DNA from: a virus
IMG/VR virus record: IMGVR_UViG_3300009009_000002
Span: 88,621-152,620 of that record
Length of the DNA stretch: 64,000 nucleotides
Direction: 5' to 3' (one strand)
Shown here: in pieces, positions 32,667 through 42,837 of the stretch
Numbering within the stretch: the stretch's first letter is position 1
Layout: each line of letters starts with the position of its first letter
Program-made: the position numbers and the translations under genes
Notes under the pieces: generated by a model
The model's input: the letters and a program-made list of their open reading frames with translations, nothing else
What the model was told of the DNA's origin: nothing
Databases searched by the model: none

Positions 32667-33199
32667 GTTATTGACATAACATCTTCAACTGTAGTTGCAT
32701 TATTAACTTGAGTTTCTTTTGTTCTAAACTTTGTAACATTAGTTTGAACATGTGTTACAGAGTCCAAATATAATTGTATTATTTGAGATTTATTGTGGGC
32801 TATACATTCTCTCGTATCATGTATTCTCCACTCTATAGTTGCATTTTCTGGATAATAAGGTATTGCATCAATTGCTATTGTTAAGTTACGTTGAGCTTCT
32901 GTATCATATGAGTATAAATGAGGAGTGCCTAACGCTGAAGATGTAAATGAACTATTTATTGTATTTGAACATGATACTTGTAACTCACTTATCTTTCTCT
33001 CTTTAGCTGCACTTAATTTTATACTTTCTATATTATTAATTATAGCCTGTATAGCTTCTTGATTTTCGTTATCATTAAATGTAAATGTGCCTACTCCATT
33101 TGATACTGTAACTAGTAATGGAGTAATACCTTCTTTAATAAAATAATCATGTAATACATTTAAACTGCAATCAGCACAATTATTAATATAAAAAATCAT
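32660..33199 (-). CDS. DUF4376-like tail-fibre-associated protein
   Basis: The 179-residue protein ends with the pattern typical of DUF4376 and related fibre proteins: KERKISELQVSCSNTINSSF, a phenylalanine/threonine/proline-containing beta part, NLTIAIDAIPYYP, and the terminal TTVEDVMSITW. Such proteins follow tail-fibre genes and may be assembly chaperones or fibre components. Its start overlaps the stop of the upstream fibre gene. Confidence 0.6.
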   Translation of the reverse strand: MIFYINNCADCSLNVLHDYFIKEGITPLLVTVSNGVGTFTFNDNENQEAIQAIINNIESIKLSAAKERKISELQVSCSNTINSSFTSSALGTPHLYSYDTEAQRNLTIAIDAIPYYPENATIEWRIHDTRECIAHNKSQIIQLYLDSVTHVQTNVTKFRTKETQVNNATTVEDVMSITW

Positions 33200-33771
33200 C
33201 CTAGCACCTCCACTTGTAAATATGTATTTGAAGTTAAAATATTTCTAGATGAACCACTATTTTGATATAATCTAATTTGTAAATAATCGCTAGTAGACAC
33301 ATCTAGAATTCTACTTACAATTTTTAAATACCTGTCTCTAGAACTATTTTCCCATCCATATTCATGCTCTTCTATAACACTACCGTTTAATAGTAATTGT
33401 ATGTAGTGTATACGAACTTCTCTTAAATCATCTACATTTAATAGGCATGAAAGCCTTACTTTAGTTATACCGGATGGAATAGTTATTCTATTATTCTGAC
33501 TTGAATTCCAAAATCCATGAATATCACTTTGCGGATTCCAAGTTACCAGCGTAACTGAGCCAGAAGAGATAGATTGTGTAGATGTTTTATTAAAATTGCT
33601 AAACTCAATATTGGAATATAGTCCACCCGCAATTTTAATTAAAGGATTACCTAGCCCATTTCCTACATATAACTCTCTTGTATCTGTGCATATAAATGGT
33701 TCCCCAGTCAAACCTTCACTTGGAAGGTTTGACTTAAGGCCACGTTTTAATTTTATAAATGTATTCATCAA
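33196..33771 (-). CDS. Short tail-fibre/receptor-binding protein with RRG-type N-terminal adaptor
   Basis: The N-terminus (FIKLKRGLKSNLPSEGLTGE, PFICTDTRELYVGNG) is the phage tail-fibre N-terminal module also present in the genes at 40193 and 40559. The remaining 130 residues form a beta-rich head with VTLVTWNPQSDIHGFW and ITIPSGITKVRLSCLL, typical of C1q/TNF-like or jelly-roll receptor-binding domains. It lies directly downstream of the giant fibre. Likely a trimeric distal component. Confidence 0.65.
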   Translation of the reverse strand: MMNTFIKLKRGLKSNLPSEGLTGEPFICTDTRELYVGNGLGNPLIKIAGGLYSNIEFSNFNKTSTQSISSGSVTLVTWNPQSDIHGFWNSSQNNRITIPSGITKVRLSCLLNVDDLREVRIHYIQLLLNGSVIEEHEYGWENSSRDRYLKIVSRILDVSTSDYLQIRLYQNSGSSRNILTSNTYLQVEVLG

Positions 33772-33789
33772 TTTTCACATCCTGACATT

Positions 33790-36700
33790 TTATGCTGATA
33801 CAACTTCTAAGTAAAATTCACCATCTTTAACTACAAACCTATATTGAACACCTGTGTAGTCTGGATTAGTACCTTCGTCTTCGTAACTGTGAGGATTAGC
33901 CATATTATCTAAGTGATTGTCTGTCTTTTTATCAGCTCTTACTATCATATCACTATTATCATTAATCTGTGCTTTAATAGTAGTACCGTAACTGTAAGTA
34001 GTAGTAGGTATAGTTCCTGTTCCACTTGAATATACAGTTCCTGACTTTTGAGCCTGTAATATTTGTGGGTCGTAAGTTGTTATAGTAGGAGTTGCTAGTT
34101 GATAATATACTTTAGTGCCAGCTAGAGCTGTTTTAGCTGCAGCTAAAGTTGCATATGTGCCTAACGCTACTACGAATCCTAACCTACCAGTAGTTGACAC
34201 ATAATATTTACCAATTTCACTTGTGGGAAGATTAGTTGGGTCTACATAGCTTGATGCATCTTTTCCAATAACTCTTGTTTTACCATTAGTTGCAGGAGAT
34301 AATGATAGATCGCCAGTTAAAAAATTAGTGCCAGTATATGCAACTTGAACATTAGTCATATTCTCGATATTCGTAATATCTGCTTCAACTAAGCTGTACT
34401 CATTACTTACATTCTTCGTATGAACTCCAGTCTGAACATCAAAACTATCTGATATAGCAGGAACATTTCTTAATGCAACTGGTGTTTCTGCTACTGTTTC
34501 TTTGTATTCTTCGTATGTTGTAGCTGATGAGCCTTGTTCTAACTGTAATTCAATAGCTTCAAAATCCTCTCCTATATCCCATGTTGATGAAGGATTTTTT
34601 CTAAAATTGAAAAATACATATTCTGTCTTAGTTAATGTAAATGTAGTTGTTAGTGGTTGCATACTCCCAAATATATCGCCACTATTTTGAGTTATCGCTT
34701 TATAGTATATTGCTTGGCTGCTTGACATTATGTATGTTCCAGCACCTAATAATATATGATTAGTATGTCTATAAATTGTTGTGTCAGCACCTTCACCCTC
34801 ATAAGGTGGATAAGTTAAATCATAACCAGTGTAAAAAGACTGATTTTGCAATAAATTCTTCCCAACACTTGTTATAGTTTGTGACTGTGTATGTGCTGTG
34901 TCTCTATGATAAGCGTATTTTTCGAGTAAAGCATTAGCACCTAAGGCATATTCTGTAGCTGTTATTTCTTGTACCATTAGTGCATCTATATATCCATATT
35001 GATTTTCTGCTCCATCAATATATCCCATTATAAATATTGACGATGAAGCATCAAAGTCTGTTGGTTGTACAACTACTCCAACTCTAGTCCATGATGTAGA
35101 AGTTACAAAGCTGGATGCTACTGTATTATCTCCTATGGGAACAACTTGCATTCTAATTCCTGAACCTGATAAATTACCATTTTTTAAATACCCTGACACA
35201 AAATAATATTTACCAGCAGTGAATATAGAAGAATTACTATAATTTGCATAACCATTTGTTTGACCAGCACTTAATGTCATTTTAATACAATTATCGCCTT
35301 CATACTCATTACTACTATCTAATGACCTTACACATCTAGTATTTCCCCAAGAAGTAACATCTTCACAACCAGCTATTGTATCAGGTAATTTATTAGTTAC
35401 TGTATTACCTTTAACTACCATTTTAAGTTCTGATCTTTCTATATTATTAGAAGGTAAACTTATTATACTTTGTGTAACTTCAGTATTTGTTGAATAACTA
35501 GCTACTAATAAATTATCAATTCCATGAGCATTGGCTACATTATCAATATGACTTTCTACTTTATCATCTACCCTATCTATCATTTCACTATTATCATCTA
35601 CTTGTGCTTTAATAGTAGTACCATAGCTATAAGTAGTAGTAGGAATAGTTCCTGCTCCACTTAAATATACAGTTCCTGATTTTTGAGCTTGAAGTATTTG
35701 TGGGTCGTAATTAGTTATAGTAGGTGTTGCTATTTGATAATATAACTTAGTTCCTGCTAGAGCTGTTTTAGCAGTGGCTAGACTTGCATATGTGCCTTTA
35801 GCCACTACAAAAGCAATTTCATTACTGAATGCAGTTAGCTTAAAAGTTCTAATATATGACACATTATCAATACTTGTTCCTGATGTTGTTTGATTTTCTG
35901 AGTAGCCAATTAATCTGTAAGTGTCATATATGGCAACTGCTGTACTACCATATGCTTTTGATAAAGCATTTTTATTAATTTTAACATAATCAACATTAGT
36001 TAAACTTGTTACTAATTCAACTATATCTGCTTCAACTAAACTATACTCATCACTTACATTCTTAGTATGAATACCAGTCTGTACATCAAAAGTATCACTT
36101 ATAACAGGAACGCTTCTAAGTGCAATTGGTGTTTCTGCTACTGTATCTTTGTATGGTTCGTAAGTTGTAGCTGATGTGCCTAACTCAACTTGTTCTGTAT
36201 TATGGTTATCTAATAAATCAGATATTTTAATCCAATATCCATTAGCAGGAATAGTGATTGTTGCACTATCTTGAGCGCCACTTATAAATGTTTTATTTAT
36301 ATCGTATATTGCGTGTCTACGTTGAGCGCCTCCACTACCAGACCTTCTATAAGATGTGCTAGGAGTAACGGAAATCCAATCAGAAGCATAATGTAATACA
36401 TTCGCGGTTAAATTACCAGTAATAGATGATATTAAATAACCACTTGCTTTAGTATTTTTGTTAAACAAATTCTTCCCAACACTCGTTATAGTCTGTGGCT
36501 CGGTGTGTGCTGTACCTCTATGGAAAGCGTACTTGCTAAGTAAAGCAGTAGTACCTAATGCGTATTCTGTGGCTGTTATTTCCTGTAGCATTAGTGCATC
36601 AACAAAGGCGTATTGTGTTTCTGTGCCAGTTACTCTTGTTTGTAATCTTAGTTGTGTTGCACTTGCCATGTCACTAGGTTGTACAACTATACCAACTCTA

Positions 36701-39700
36701 GTATAACTTGTCGCAGTTATGTATGAAGATGTTTTAGTCGCACCACCGCTAACAAATTCAGTTTCTAGTCTTATCCCAGTTGTAGCATTTCCGTTTTTCA
36801 AACGAATTGATATTAAATAATACTTAGAAATATCCAAACTTGCTAATATGTTTCTATAATTGTATGAAGTTGTTTGTCCCGCACTTAAAGTCTGCTTAAG
36901 GCAATTAGTTCCTTCAAACTCGTTGTCACTATCTGTTGCTAATGTACCTTGTACTACACTCCACCCAGTAGTAGACTCACACCCTGCCACAGTATCTGCT
37001 AGCAAGTTAGTTACTGTATTACCTTTAACTGTTGTTTTAAGTTCACTTGTTTCAATATTAGTCGAAGGTAAACTTATTATACTTTGCGTTACCTCTGTAT
37101 CTGCTAAATAACTAGCCACTAATAAATTATCCATTCCATGAGCGTCAGTTTCATTACCTAAATGAGATGCAAGATTTGAAGCTGTTGCATAGTGACTTCC
37201 TTCTTGACCATCAAGTAAATCGGCATCTAAACCTGAAGTAGTACCGTCTACTGTTTTAATGGCTGTCAATATTTCATTAGCTGTCATATCAGCAGTTGCA
37301 TTTGATTCAACTCCATCCAACTTCGTTTTATCTGATGCACTCATTAAACCTGAGGCAGAAGTTGTAGCATTTGCTATAATATCAGAACCTCCAGTTATAT
37401 GAGATGAAGCGTGGGCTCCAGGAAGTAATCCTGTATGACTGTGAGAACTAATTGCTCCTGTTAATTTGGCCTCAATTTCAGCCTTAGTTATATCGCTATT
37501 TTTTTGAGCATCAGAAGGAGCATGAGCTACTTGACTATGGTCATAAGCTGTTTTACCTCTGTCGCCTCTATATGCTGTAGTATCTGTTTCTCCCAAAGCT
37601 AAATTAGATTTAGCATTCCAGGTACTTTTCTCAGTATCTGTTACAAATCTATTATTTGTATCTTGAGTAATAATAGATGGAGCGTGATTTGCGGGATGTG
37701 TATAGTTGTTAGCATTTGTAGCTACTCCATCTAATTTTGTTTTATCAGTTGAACTCATAAATCCATTAACAGAAGTGGTCGCCGCTCCATGCGCTGCACC
37801 TGTTGCTCCTACATGAGAGCTTGCAGCAAAGTCTGAAGCTAGATATCCACTATCCTTTAAAAGTTTTCCAGTAACGCCATCGAAGGCCGCTAATCTATTA
37901 GTTATTGAAGATGCAGGGCCTATAACAGCTCCATCAATATTTACTTGAATTATGTTAAAATTAGCCCCTACAGCAGCATGAGTTCCAGAAGCAGTCCCAT
38001 CAACTGTACAAATTATCATATCGCCAACTTCAACATTAGGACCTGATGCACCACCTATTTTACCGGAAACACTTACTTTCCAAGTATGACCAGCACTACC
38101 CGCAGAATAATTAGGATTAGCTGAACAATCAATAACTCCCTTATATACCATAGCGTCATTAGCGCCAATTAAATTATCAACATAAGTTTTAACCGCATCT
38201 GCTCTTGCAAGAGCTGTAGAACTACCAGTTAATGTAGTCTCAACAGTATATCCATCATTTAAGGCATCCCCTGTAGCGCCATTCCATGTCGGAACAGCTC
38301 CACTTGTAGATGAAGCTCTCTTTTTGACTTGAGCGTCATCTGTAACATTAGTAAGCCCTACTTGAGCTTTAGTTACAGTATGAGGGTTAGATGTACTTCC
38401 TGTATGAGAGGTTAAATTTGAAGCTGTAGCATAATGACTTCCTTCTTGACCATCTAATAAGTCAGCATCTAATCCTGAAGTTGTGCCATCAACTGTTTTT
38501 ATAGCTGTTAATATTTCATTAGCTGTCATATCAGCAGTTGCATTTGATTCAACGCCATCTAACTTTGTTTTATCTGATGCACTCATTAAACCTGCAACGC
38601 TTGTTGTAGCATTTGCTATAACATCAGAGCCCCCAGTTATATGAGTGGAAGCATGAGTTCCAGGAGTTAATCCTGTATGGTCATGAGAGCTAATAGAACC
38701 TGTTAATTTAGCTTCTATTTCAGCTTTAGTTATATCACTATTTTTTTGAGCATCAGAAGGAGCATGAGCTACTTGACTATGGTCATAAGCTGTTTTTCCT
38801 CTGTCACCCCTGTAAGCTGTAGTATCTGTTTCTCCCAAAGCTAAATTAGATTTAGCATTCCAAGTACTCTTTTCAGTATCTGTAACAAATCTATTATTAG
38901 TATCTTGAGTTATAATAGAAGGATCATGATTTGCTGGATGAGTATAATTGTTAGCACTTGTAGCAACTCCATCTAATTTAGTCTTATCAGTTGAGCTCAT
39001 AAATCCGTCAACGGAAGTAGTTGATACTCCATGAGCATTGCCAGTTGCTCCTACATGAGAACTTGCAGCAAAATCAGATACTAAATATCCACTATCTTTT
39101 AAAAGTTTCCCTGTAACACCATCAAAAGCTGCTAATCTATTATTTGTTGATGAGGCAGGTCCAATAACCGATCCATCAATATTTACTTGAATTATATTAA
39201 AATTAGAACCAACAGTTGCGTGGTCTCCAGAAGACGTGCTGTCCACTGTACATATTATCATGTCTCCAACTTCAACGTTAGGCCCTGATGCTCCACCTAT
39301 TTTTCCTGCTACACTTACCTTCCAAGTGTGACCAGCATCACCCGCGGAATAATTTGGATTAGCGGAACAATCAATAGCGCCTTTAAATACCATTGCATCA
39401 TTGGCACCAATTAAATTATCCACATAAGTTTTTACAGCGTCAGCTCTTGGTATTGATGTGGAACCTCCAGATAGTGTAGTTTCTACACCATATCCGTCAG
39501 TTAGAGCATCACCATTTGAGCCATTCCATGTTGGTATATTTCCACCTGTTGAAGAAGCTCTCTTTTTGACTTGAGCATCATCTGTAACATTTGTAAGTCC
39601 TACTTGAGCTTTAGTTACAGTGTGAGGGTTATTAGTCAGTGAAGTATGATCATAAGCTGTTTTTCCTCTGTCTCCTCTATAAGCATTAGTTGATAATTCT

Positions 39701-40191
39701 CCTAAAGCTAAATCTGATTTTGCATTCCATGTACTCTTCTCAGCATCTGTAACAAATCTATTATTTGTATCTTGAGTTATTATAGAGGGATCATGATTTG
39801 CAGGATGGGTATAATTATTAGCATTCTCTGCTATATTGGCTAATTTACTTTTCTCAGTTGTAGTATAATCTTCAGTTGAAAGACCTTTACCTGTGATCTT
39901 GTCGACTTTATCACCTAAAGCAGAAGCTGTGGCATAATAACTTCCCTCTTGACCATCTAACTTATCTGAATCATCTACAATGCCATCTTGGTTAGTGTCG
40001 TATATAGCTCTAACCATATCTCCGCCGGCACTACCAGGTATATATTCTAAGTCATTCCATGCAGTTATGCCATCACCTATTTTAATTTTTAGCGTATCTG
40101 TTTCTACTCCAACTTCTCCTTCTGCCAATATAGGATTTATTATAGTCCAATTTTCAGCAGTATCTCTTCTTAACTGAATTTGTTGTGCCAT
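33790..40191 (-). CDS. Giant repetitive tail fibre (2133 residues)
   Basis: The start is ATG 40191, with GGAGGTG upstream. The N-terminus (MAQQIQLRRDTAENW, ILAEGEVGVETDTLKIKIGDG) is a tail-fibre attachment module. Next come two long repeats of about 330 residues with fibre signatures (VTKAQVGLTNVTDDAQVKKR, KSTWNAKS, AYRGDRGKTAYDH) and a beta domain (GANDAMVFKGAIDCSANPNY). The C-terminal half has two copies of a carbohydrate-binding-like jelly roll (GCESTTGW ... EFEGTNCLKQTLSAGQ) separated by YTPPQILQAQKSGT-like segments. Such repeats are built by recombination and determine host binding. The DNA repeats are coding, not CRISPR. Confidence 0.88.
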   Translation of the reverse strand: MAQQIQLRRDTAENWTIINPILAEGEVGVETDTLKIKIGDGITAWNDLEYIPGSAGGDMVRAIYDTNQDGIVDDSDKLDGQEGSYYATASALGDKVDKITGKGLSTEDYTTTEKSKLANIAENANNYTHPANHDPSIITQDTNNRFVTDAEKSTWNAKSDLALGELSTNAYRGDRGKTAYDHTSLTNNPHTVTKAQVGLTNVTDDAQVKKRASSTGGNIPTWNGSNGDALTDGYGVETTLSGGSTSIPRADAVKTYVDNLIGANDAMVFKGAIDCSANPNYSAGDAGHTWKVSVAGKIGGASGPNVEVGDMIICTVDSTSSGDHATVGSNFNIIQVNIDGSVIGPASSTNNRLAAFDGVTGKLLKDSGYLVSDFAASSHVGATGNAHGVSTTSVDGFMSSTDKTKLDGVATSANNYTHPANHDPSIITQDTNNRFVTDTEKSTWNAKSNLALGETDTTAYRGDRGKTAYDHSQVAHAPSDAQKNSDITKAEIEAKLTGSISSHDHTGLTPGTHASTHITGGSDVIANATTSVAGLMSASDKTKLDGVESNATADMTANEILTAIKTVDGTTSGLDADLLDGQEGSHYATASNLTSHTGSTSNPHTVTKAQVGLTNVTDDAQVKKRASSTSGAVPTWNGATGDALNDGYTVETTLTGSSTALARADAVKTYVDNLIGANDAMVYKGVIDCSANPNYSAGSAGHTWKVSVSGKIGGASGPNVEVGDMIICTVDGTASGTHAAVGANFNIIQVNIDGAVIGPASSITNRLAAFDGVTGKLLKDSGYLASDFAASSHVGATGAAHGAATTSVNGFMSSTDKTKLDGVATNANNYTHPANHAPSIITQDTNNRFVTDTEKSTWNAKSNLALGETDTTAYRGDRGKTAYDHSQVAHAPSDAQKNSDITKAEIEAKLTGAISSHSHTGLLPGAHASSHITGGSDIIANATTSASGLMSASDKTKLDGVESNATADMTANEILTAIKTVDGTTSGLDADLLDGQEGSHYATASNLASHLGNETDAHGMDNLLVASYLADTEVTQSIISLPSTNIETSELKTTVKGNTVTNLLADTVAGCESTTGWSVVQGTLATDSDNEFEGTNCLKQTLSAGQTTSYNYRNILASLDISKYYLISIRLKNGNATTGIRLETEFVSGGATKTSSYITATSYTRVGIVVQPSDMASATQLRLQTRVTGTETQYAFVDALMLQEITATEYALGTTALLSKYAFHRGTAHTEPQTITSVGKNLFNKNTKASGYLISSITGNLTANVLHYASDWISVTPSTSYRRSGSGGAQRRHAIYDINKTFISGAQDSATITIPANGYWIKISDLLDNHNTEQVELGTSATTYEPYKDTVAETPIALRSVPVISDTFDVQTGIHTKNVSDEYSLVEADIVELVTSLTNVDYVKINKNALSKAYGSTAVAIYDTYRLIGYSENQTTSGTSIDNVSYIRTFKLTAFSNEIAFVVAKGTYASLATAKTALAGTKLYYQIATPTITNYDPQILQAQKSGTVYLSGAGTIPTTTYSYGTTIKAQVDDNSEMIDRVDDKVESHIDNVANAHGIDNLLVASYSTNTEVTQSIISLPSNNIERSELKMVVKGNTVTNKLPDTIAGCEDVTSWGNTRCVRSLDSSNEYEGDNCIKMTLSAGQTNGYANYSNSSIFTAGKYYFVSGYLKNGNLSGSGIRMQVVPIGDNTVASSFVTSTSWTRVGVVVQPTDFDASSSIFIMGYIDGAENQYGYIDALMVQEITATEYALGANALLEKYAYHRDTAHTQSQTITSVGKNLLQNQSFYTGYDLTYPPYEGEGADTTIYRHTNHILLGAGTYIMSSSQAIYYKAITQNSGDIFGSMQPLTTTFTLTKTEYVFFNFRKNPSSTWDIGEDFEAIELQLEQGSSATTYEEYKETVAETPVALRNVPAISDSFDVQTGVHTKNVSNEYSLVEADITNIENMTNVQVAYTGTNFLTGDLSLSPATNGKTRVIGKDASSYVDPTNLPTSEIGKYYVSTTGRLGFVVALGTYATLAAAKTALAGTKVYYQLATPTITTYDPQILQAQKSGTVYSSGTGTIPTTTYSYGTTIKAQINDNSDMIVRADKKTDNHLDNMANPHSYEDEGTNPDYTGVQYRFVVKDGEFYLEVVSA

Positions 40192-40192
40192 T

Positions 40193-40408
40193 TTATGCTC
40201 CACCTCCATTTATTCCTTGTGTACCACCATACACAGAACTTGCATTTCCACCATCTGCTTGAAAAAATGCAGCAATTTTAACAGGTGGGCTGCCAGGACC
40301 AACTCCAATATATAATTCTTTAGTATCTGTACAAAAAAGCGGTTCACCGCTAGCACCTTCAGATGGAAGATCTTGTTTTAGTCCCCTTCGAATTTTAATC
40401 GTGGCCAT
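40193..40408 (-). CDS. 71-residue fibre-adaptor protein
   Basis: It consists almost only of the N-terminal module (IKIRRGLKQDLPSEGASGE, PLFCTDTKELYIGVG) followed by a Gly/Ala/Asn tail (GGTQGINGGGA). It may be a free attachment adaptor or the remains of a longer fibre. It is first gene after a leader hairpin, and its stop abuts the giant fibre start. Confidence 0.65.
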   Translation of the reverse strand: MATIKIRRGLKQDLPSEGASGEPLFCTDTKELYIGVGPGSPPVKIAAFFQADGGNASSVYGGTQGINGGGA

Positions 40409-40419
40409 ATTATCTCCCC

Positions 40420-40450
40420 TTTATAATAATATCTTTAATATTATTATAAA
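40420..40450 (-). promoter_or_regulatory. AT-rich hairpin in the 5' leader of the fibre transcript
   Basis: Perfect 13-bp arms TTTATAATAATAT and complement with a 5-nt loop lie directly before the GGGGAGAT ribosome-binding site. It could be an operator, a leader stabiliser or a translation switch. Confidence 0.5.
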
Positions 40451-40504
40451 TCATATTTTGTTAAAATAAAAACTTTATAATCTATCTTGTATTTATTATA
40501 TAAA

Positions 40505-40533
40505 AATAGTGGGGTTATATAACCCCACTATTT
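40505..40533 (-). terminator. Terminator of the upstream fibre unit
   Basis: AAATAGTGGGGTT/AACCCCACTATTT stem with A and T runs on both sides, 26 nt after the 235-residue gene in the minus direction. Confidence 0.8.
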
Positions 40534-40558
40534 ATTAATATGTTAATAATTAAAATTA

Positions 40559-41266
40559 TTATGCAGTAAATTCTCCACCGTCAACTTCATAAACATAAAG
40601 TCCAGAAGTTTCGTCAATTTTAATAGTTGCATTATCAACTATAGCTTCAGCTTTTAATCCTGTAGCTGAATCACTTAAGTTAATTGAAGTTGAATCTTCA
40701 TATCTTAAGTTGAATTTTACTTGATTGTTTACATCATCATAAACTGCGTCGATAGTATTTGTATCAACTAGTAATTCAACTATTCTAGCTTCTACAGCTG
40801 CATCCCAGTCAGAGATATCTGAACTGTCGATGTTAGCAGCGCCTTTGTATAGATCGAAGTCTGTAGCAACAACAGGATCAGAAGCTGTTTTATTAAAGAT
40901 TACTTTGTCGCCATCTTCATAATCAACTCCACCTATTGTAGCTGTAGCACCTCTTACTATATACATGTTACCAATTTCTGCTCCAGCAAGCCCTGCTAAA
41001 CCATCAGTAGTAGCATCCCAAGCGCCTTTATACAAAACGCCTTCTGCAAATGCTCCAACTAATGTATCAACGTGAGACGCTGAATAAACATTGTCAGTTG
41101 TTGATAGGGAATCATTTATAAGATATTTTCCAACTAAATTGTTGTTAGTTCCGTCGTTTATAAATAGCTCTTTAGTATCTGTGCAAAAAGCCATTTCGCC
41201 AGAAAGTAAACCAGCATTTCCGATGTTAGCTTTCAAACCTCTTTTGACTCTGATTATTTGACCCAT
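40559..41266 (-). CDS. Tail-fibre-like protein with RRG-type N-terminus
   Basis: The 235-residue protein begins with the shared adaptor (IIRVKRGLKANIGNAGLLSG, MAFCTDTKELFIND). It then has a repeat-type body (SHVDTLVGAFAEGVLYKGAW) related in sequence to the GANDAMVFKGAI segment of the giant fibre, and a mixed C-terminus ending EVDGGEF. It probably forms a short fibre or spike. The ATG has AAGGAGG. Confidence 0.65.
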   Translation of the reverse strand: MGQIIRVKRGLKANIGNAGLLSGEMAFCTDTKELFINDGTNNNLVGKYLINDSLSTTDNVYSASHVDTLVGAFAEGVLYKGAWDATTDGLAGLAGAEIGNMYIVRGATATIGGVDYEDGDKVIFNKTASDPVVATDFDLYKGAANIDSSDISDWDAAVEARIVELLVDTNTIDAVYDDVNNQVKFNLRYEDSTSINLSDSATGLKAEAIVDNATIKIDETSGLYVYEVDGGEFTA

Positions 41267-41330
41267 TTTAAATTCCTCCTTTATAATTTTATTCTACCTA
41301 ATTTAATTATACATAAAATGATTTAATAAA

Positions 41331-41534
41331 TCAAAATTCTCCACCATCAACATCGCGATAAACAACTTTCCCTGTTACGGTATCGTATGTTAGTATTTTT
41401 CCTGTGGCAATATTGGCTTCATCAACAGCTTTAGTGCCGACGTAACCTTCTTTAGAAAAGAGATATATTATATCGGTAGCGTTTTTATTAACTCTTCTTA
41501 AAATTCTACCATCTTCATAATCAACTCTAGGCAT
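41331..41534 (-). CDS. 67-residue fibre-associated protein
   Basis: A small beta-like protein whose C-terminus (YRDVDGGEF) matches the end of the neighbouring fibre protein (EVDGGEF), and which shares the KEGYVGTKAVDEANI style of fibre spacers. It overlaps the upstream gene by 8 nt. Possibly a minor fibre subunit. Confidence 0.55.
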   Translation of the reverse strand: MPRVDYEDGRILRRVNKNATDIIYLFSKEGYVGTKAVDEANIATGKILTYDTVTGKVVYRDVDGGEF

Positions 41535-41988
41535 CTAAAGCTTCACCTCCAAAGCTGATTCTCTCACCTACAGTTCCGCAAGCATAAATTAAATTAAGAT
41601 TTGAAACTGTAAATGTGGTTGTGCTTCCAGGCCCTAATACATACATATGAGAAGTAGGTGATACACTTGAATTCCCTAAATAAACATAATCTAAATTGTC
41701 AGGATGAGCTTGGATAGTTACTACTTTGCATGTTTCATTTGCTGCTAACTGTACAGCGTTTGTATCTGTAAAAGTTATATTTCCTTGTATAAGTCTGTTG
41801 TTTGGAGGAATACTAACATCTAAGTTGTCAATATTTACAGACACACTTCCAGCACCTAAATTGATTGGTAGTGGATTATCTTTTGATACTGGTATCATAT
41901 CATTTACCGCTTCGTCAAAATACTGAAGTGGTATAACATTACTATCTAACTGACTTCTTTTTAATAATTTATTGATTGCTCCACTCAT
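41527..41988 (-). CDS. Beta-rich minor structural protein
   Basis: The 153-residue protein has an N-terminal helix, a PIPVSKDNPLPINLGAG-like linker, then a beta sandwich (GNITFTDTNAVQLAANETCK, VYLGNSSVSPTSHMYVLGPG). This resembles phage decoration or minor tail proteins with a carbohydrate-binding-like fold. Likely a virion protein by context. Confidence 0.6.
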   Translation of the reverse strand: MSGAINKLLKRSQLDSNVIPLQYFDEAVNDMIPVSKDNPLPINLGAGSVSVNIDNLDVSIPPNNRLIQGNITFTDTNAVQLAANETCKVVTIQAHPDNLDYVYLGNSSVSPTSHMYVLGPGSTTTFTVSNLNLIYACGTVGERISFGGEALDA

Positions 41989-42014
41989 TTTTTAAAAACC
42001 TCCCTTTTTTATTG

Positions 42015-42680
42015 TTAAAGATTTGCTCTGTCTAAATGATCTGCATCGTAAACACTGGTTCCCTCATAAGGATCGTTATCATCGCTTTCTTCTCTTAAAT
42101 TTCTAACTTCAGATGGCTTAACACCGCCTATAGCTCCACAATTAGGGCATTCACCATAAACTGTAGTCTCGCCTTCATAGTCACAATTTTCACACTTTAT
42201 TGTTTGTAAGTCAGTTTTCTCTTTTGGAGTATTTGCCTTTTCTTTTTCTTTGTTTGTTGGTGTCTCTATAGTTGCAGTTTTATACATGAAATCTATATAC
42301 TCTGATGCTGTTTTAACATTATTTAAACTTTTTAAATTATTATAAATCTCATCTAATTTGGCTCTATCTTCATTTGCTAGTGATACATTTTTTCTAATTT
42401 CGTTAATTGCAGACATAAGAGCAAAACTTCCTCCAACTTTACCTGCATGTAAATACTTGTTAGTGTTTTCTGTTATCTTGTCAAGTGTTGGCTTACTTAT
42501 CTTGCCTTTCATAAATAGATTATTCATAGCATTGAGAATTCCAGCCTGTAGTCCCCACGCTATAGCAGAACCTAATGTTCCTGCTGACATGACTTGTGGT
42601 ATCATTGGCGAATATTTTTTTAAATTATTATCCTCTGCCAATTTTTCAATATAAAGTTCATCAATAAATTCTCTTATCAT
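42015..42680 (-). CDS. Internal-type virion protein with zinc ribbon and targeting-like peptides
   Basis: The 221-residue protein starts with the recurrent peptide at the N-terminus (FIDELYIEKLA, Ala15), followed by a helical domain with a hydrophobic hairpin (VMSAGTLGSAIAWGLQAGIL). A second copy (YIDFMYKTA, near residue 137) precedes a C-terminal zinc ribbon (CENCDYEGETTVYGECPNCG). The domain-junction placement matches the helicase and ligase proteins. It is the first gene of the fibre operon. Confidence 0.65.
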   Translation of the reverse strand: MIREFIDELYIEKLAEDNNLKKYSPMIPQVMSAGTLGSAIAWGLQAGILNAMNNLFMKGKISKPTLDKITENTNKYLHAGKVGGSFALMSAINEIRKNVSLANEDRAKLDEIYNNLKSLNNVKTASEYIDFMYKTATIETPTNKEKEKANTPKEKTDLQTIKCENCDYEGETTVYGECPNCGAIGGVKPSEVRNLREESDDNDPYEGTSVYDADHLDRANL

Positions 42681-42798
42681 TTAAAATCACCTCGTAATTA
42701 AATTATATAATAATTTAACCCTAAAATACACATGACAAAATGCAGTATAGAAAATAAAAAATAGAAAGAGCTCTTAAAGAATAAAAATATTGAAAAAA

Positions 42799-42815
42799 TA
42801 GCATAAGAAATAAAA
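42799..42815 (+). promoter_or_regulatory. TAGYATAAG element, copy 8
   Basis: TAGCATAAGAAATAAAA, then GGTAAAGGGAGG and ATG 42838. Confidence 0.75.
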
Positions 42816-42837
42816 GGTAAAGGGAGGTTTTATACAA

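Noticed and set aside
33790-40191. Many near-identical DNA blocks that could suggest a CRISPR array or transposon repeats
   Set aside because: The blocks are hundreds of bases long, in frame, and encode repeated tail-fibre domains; there are no short direct repeats with uniform spacers.
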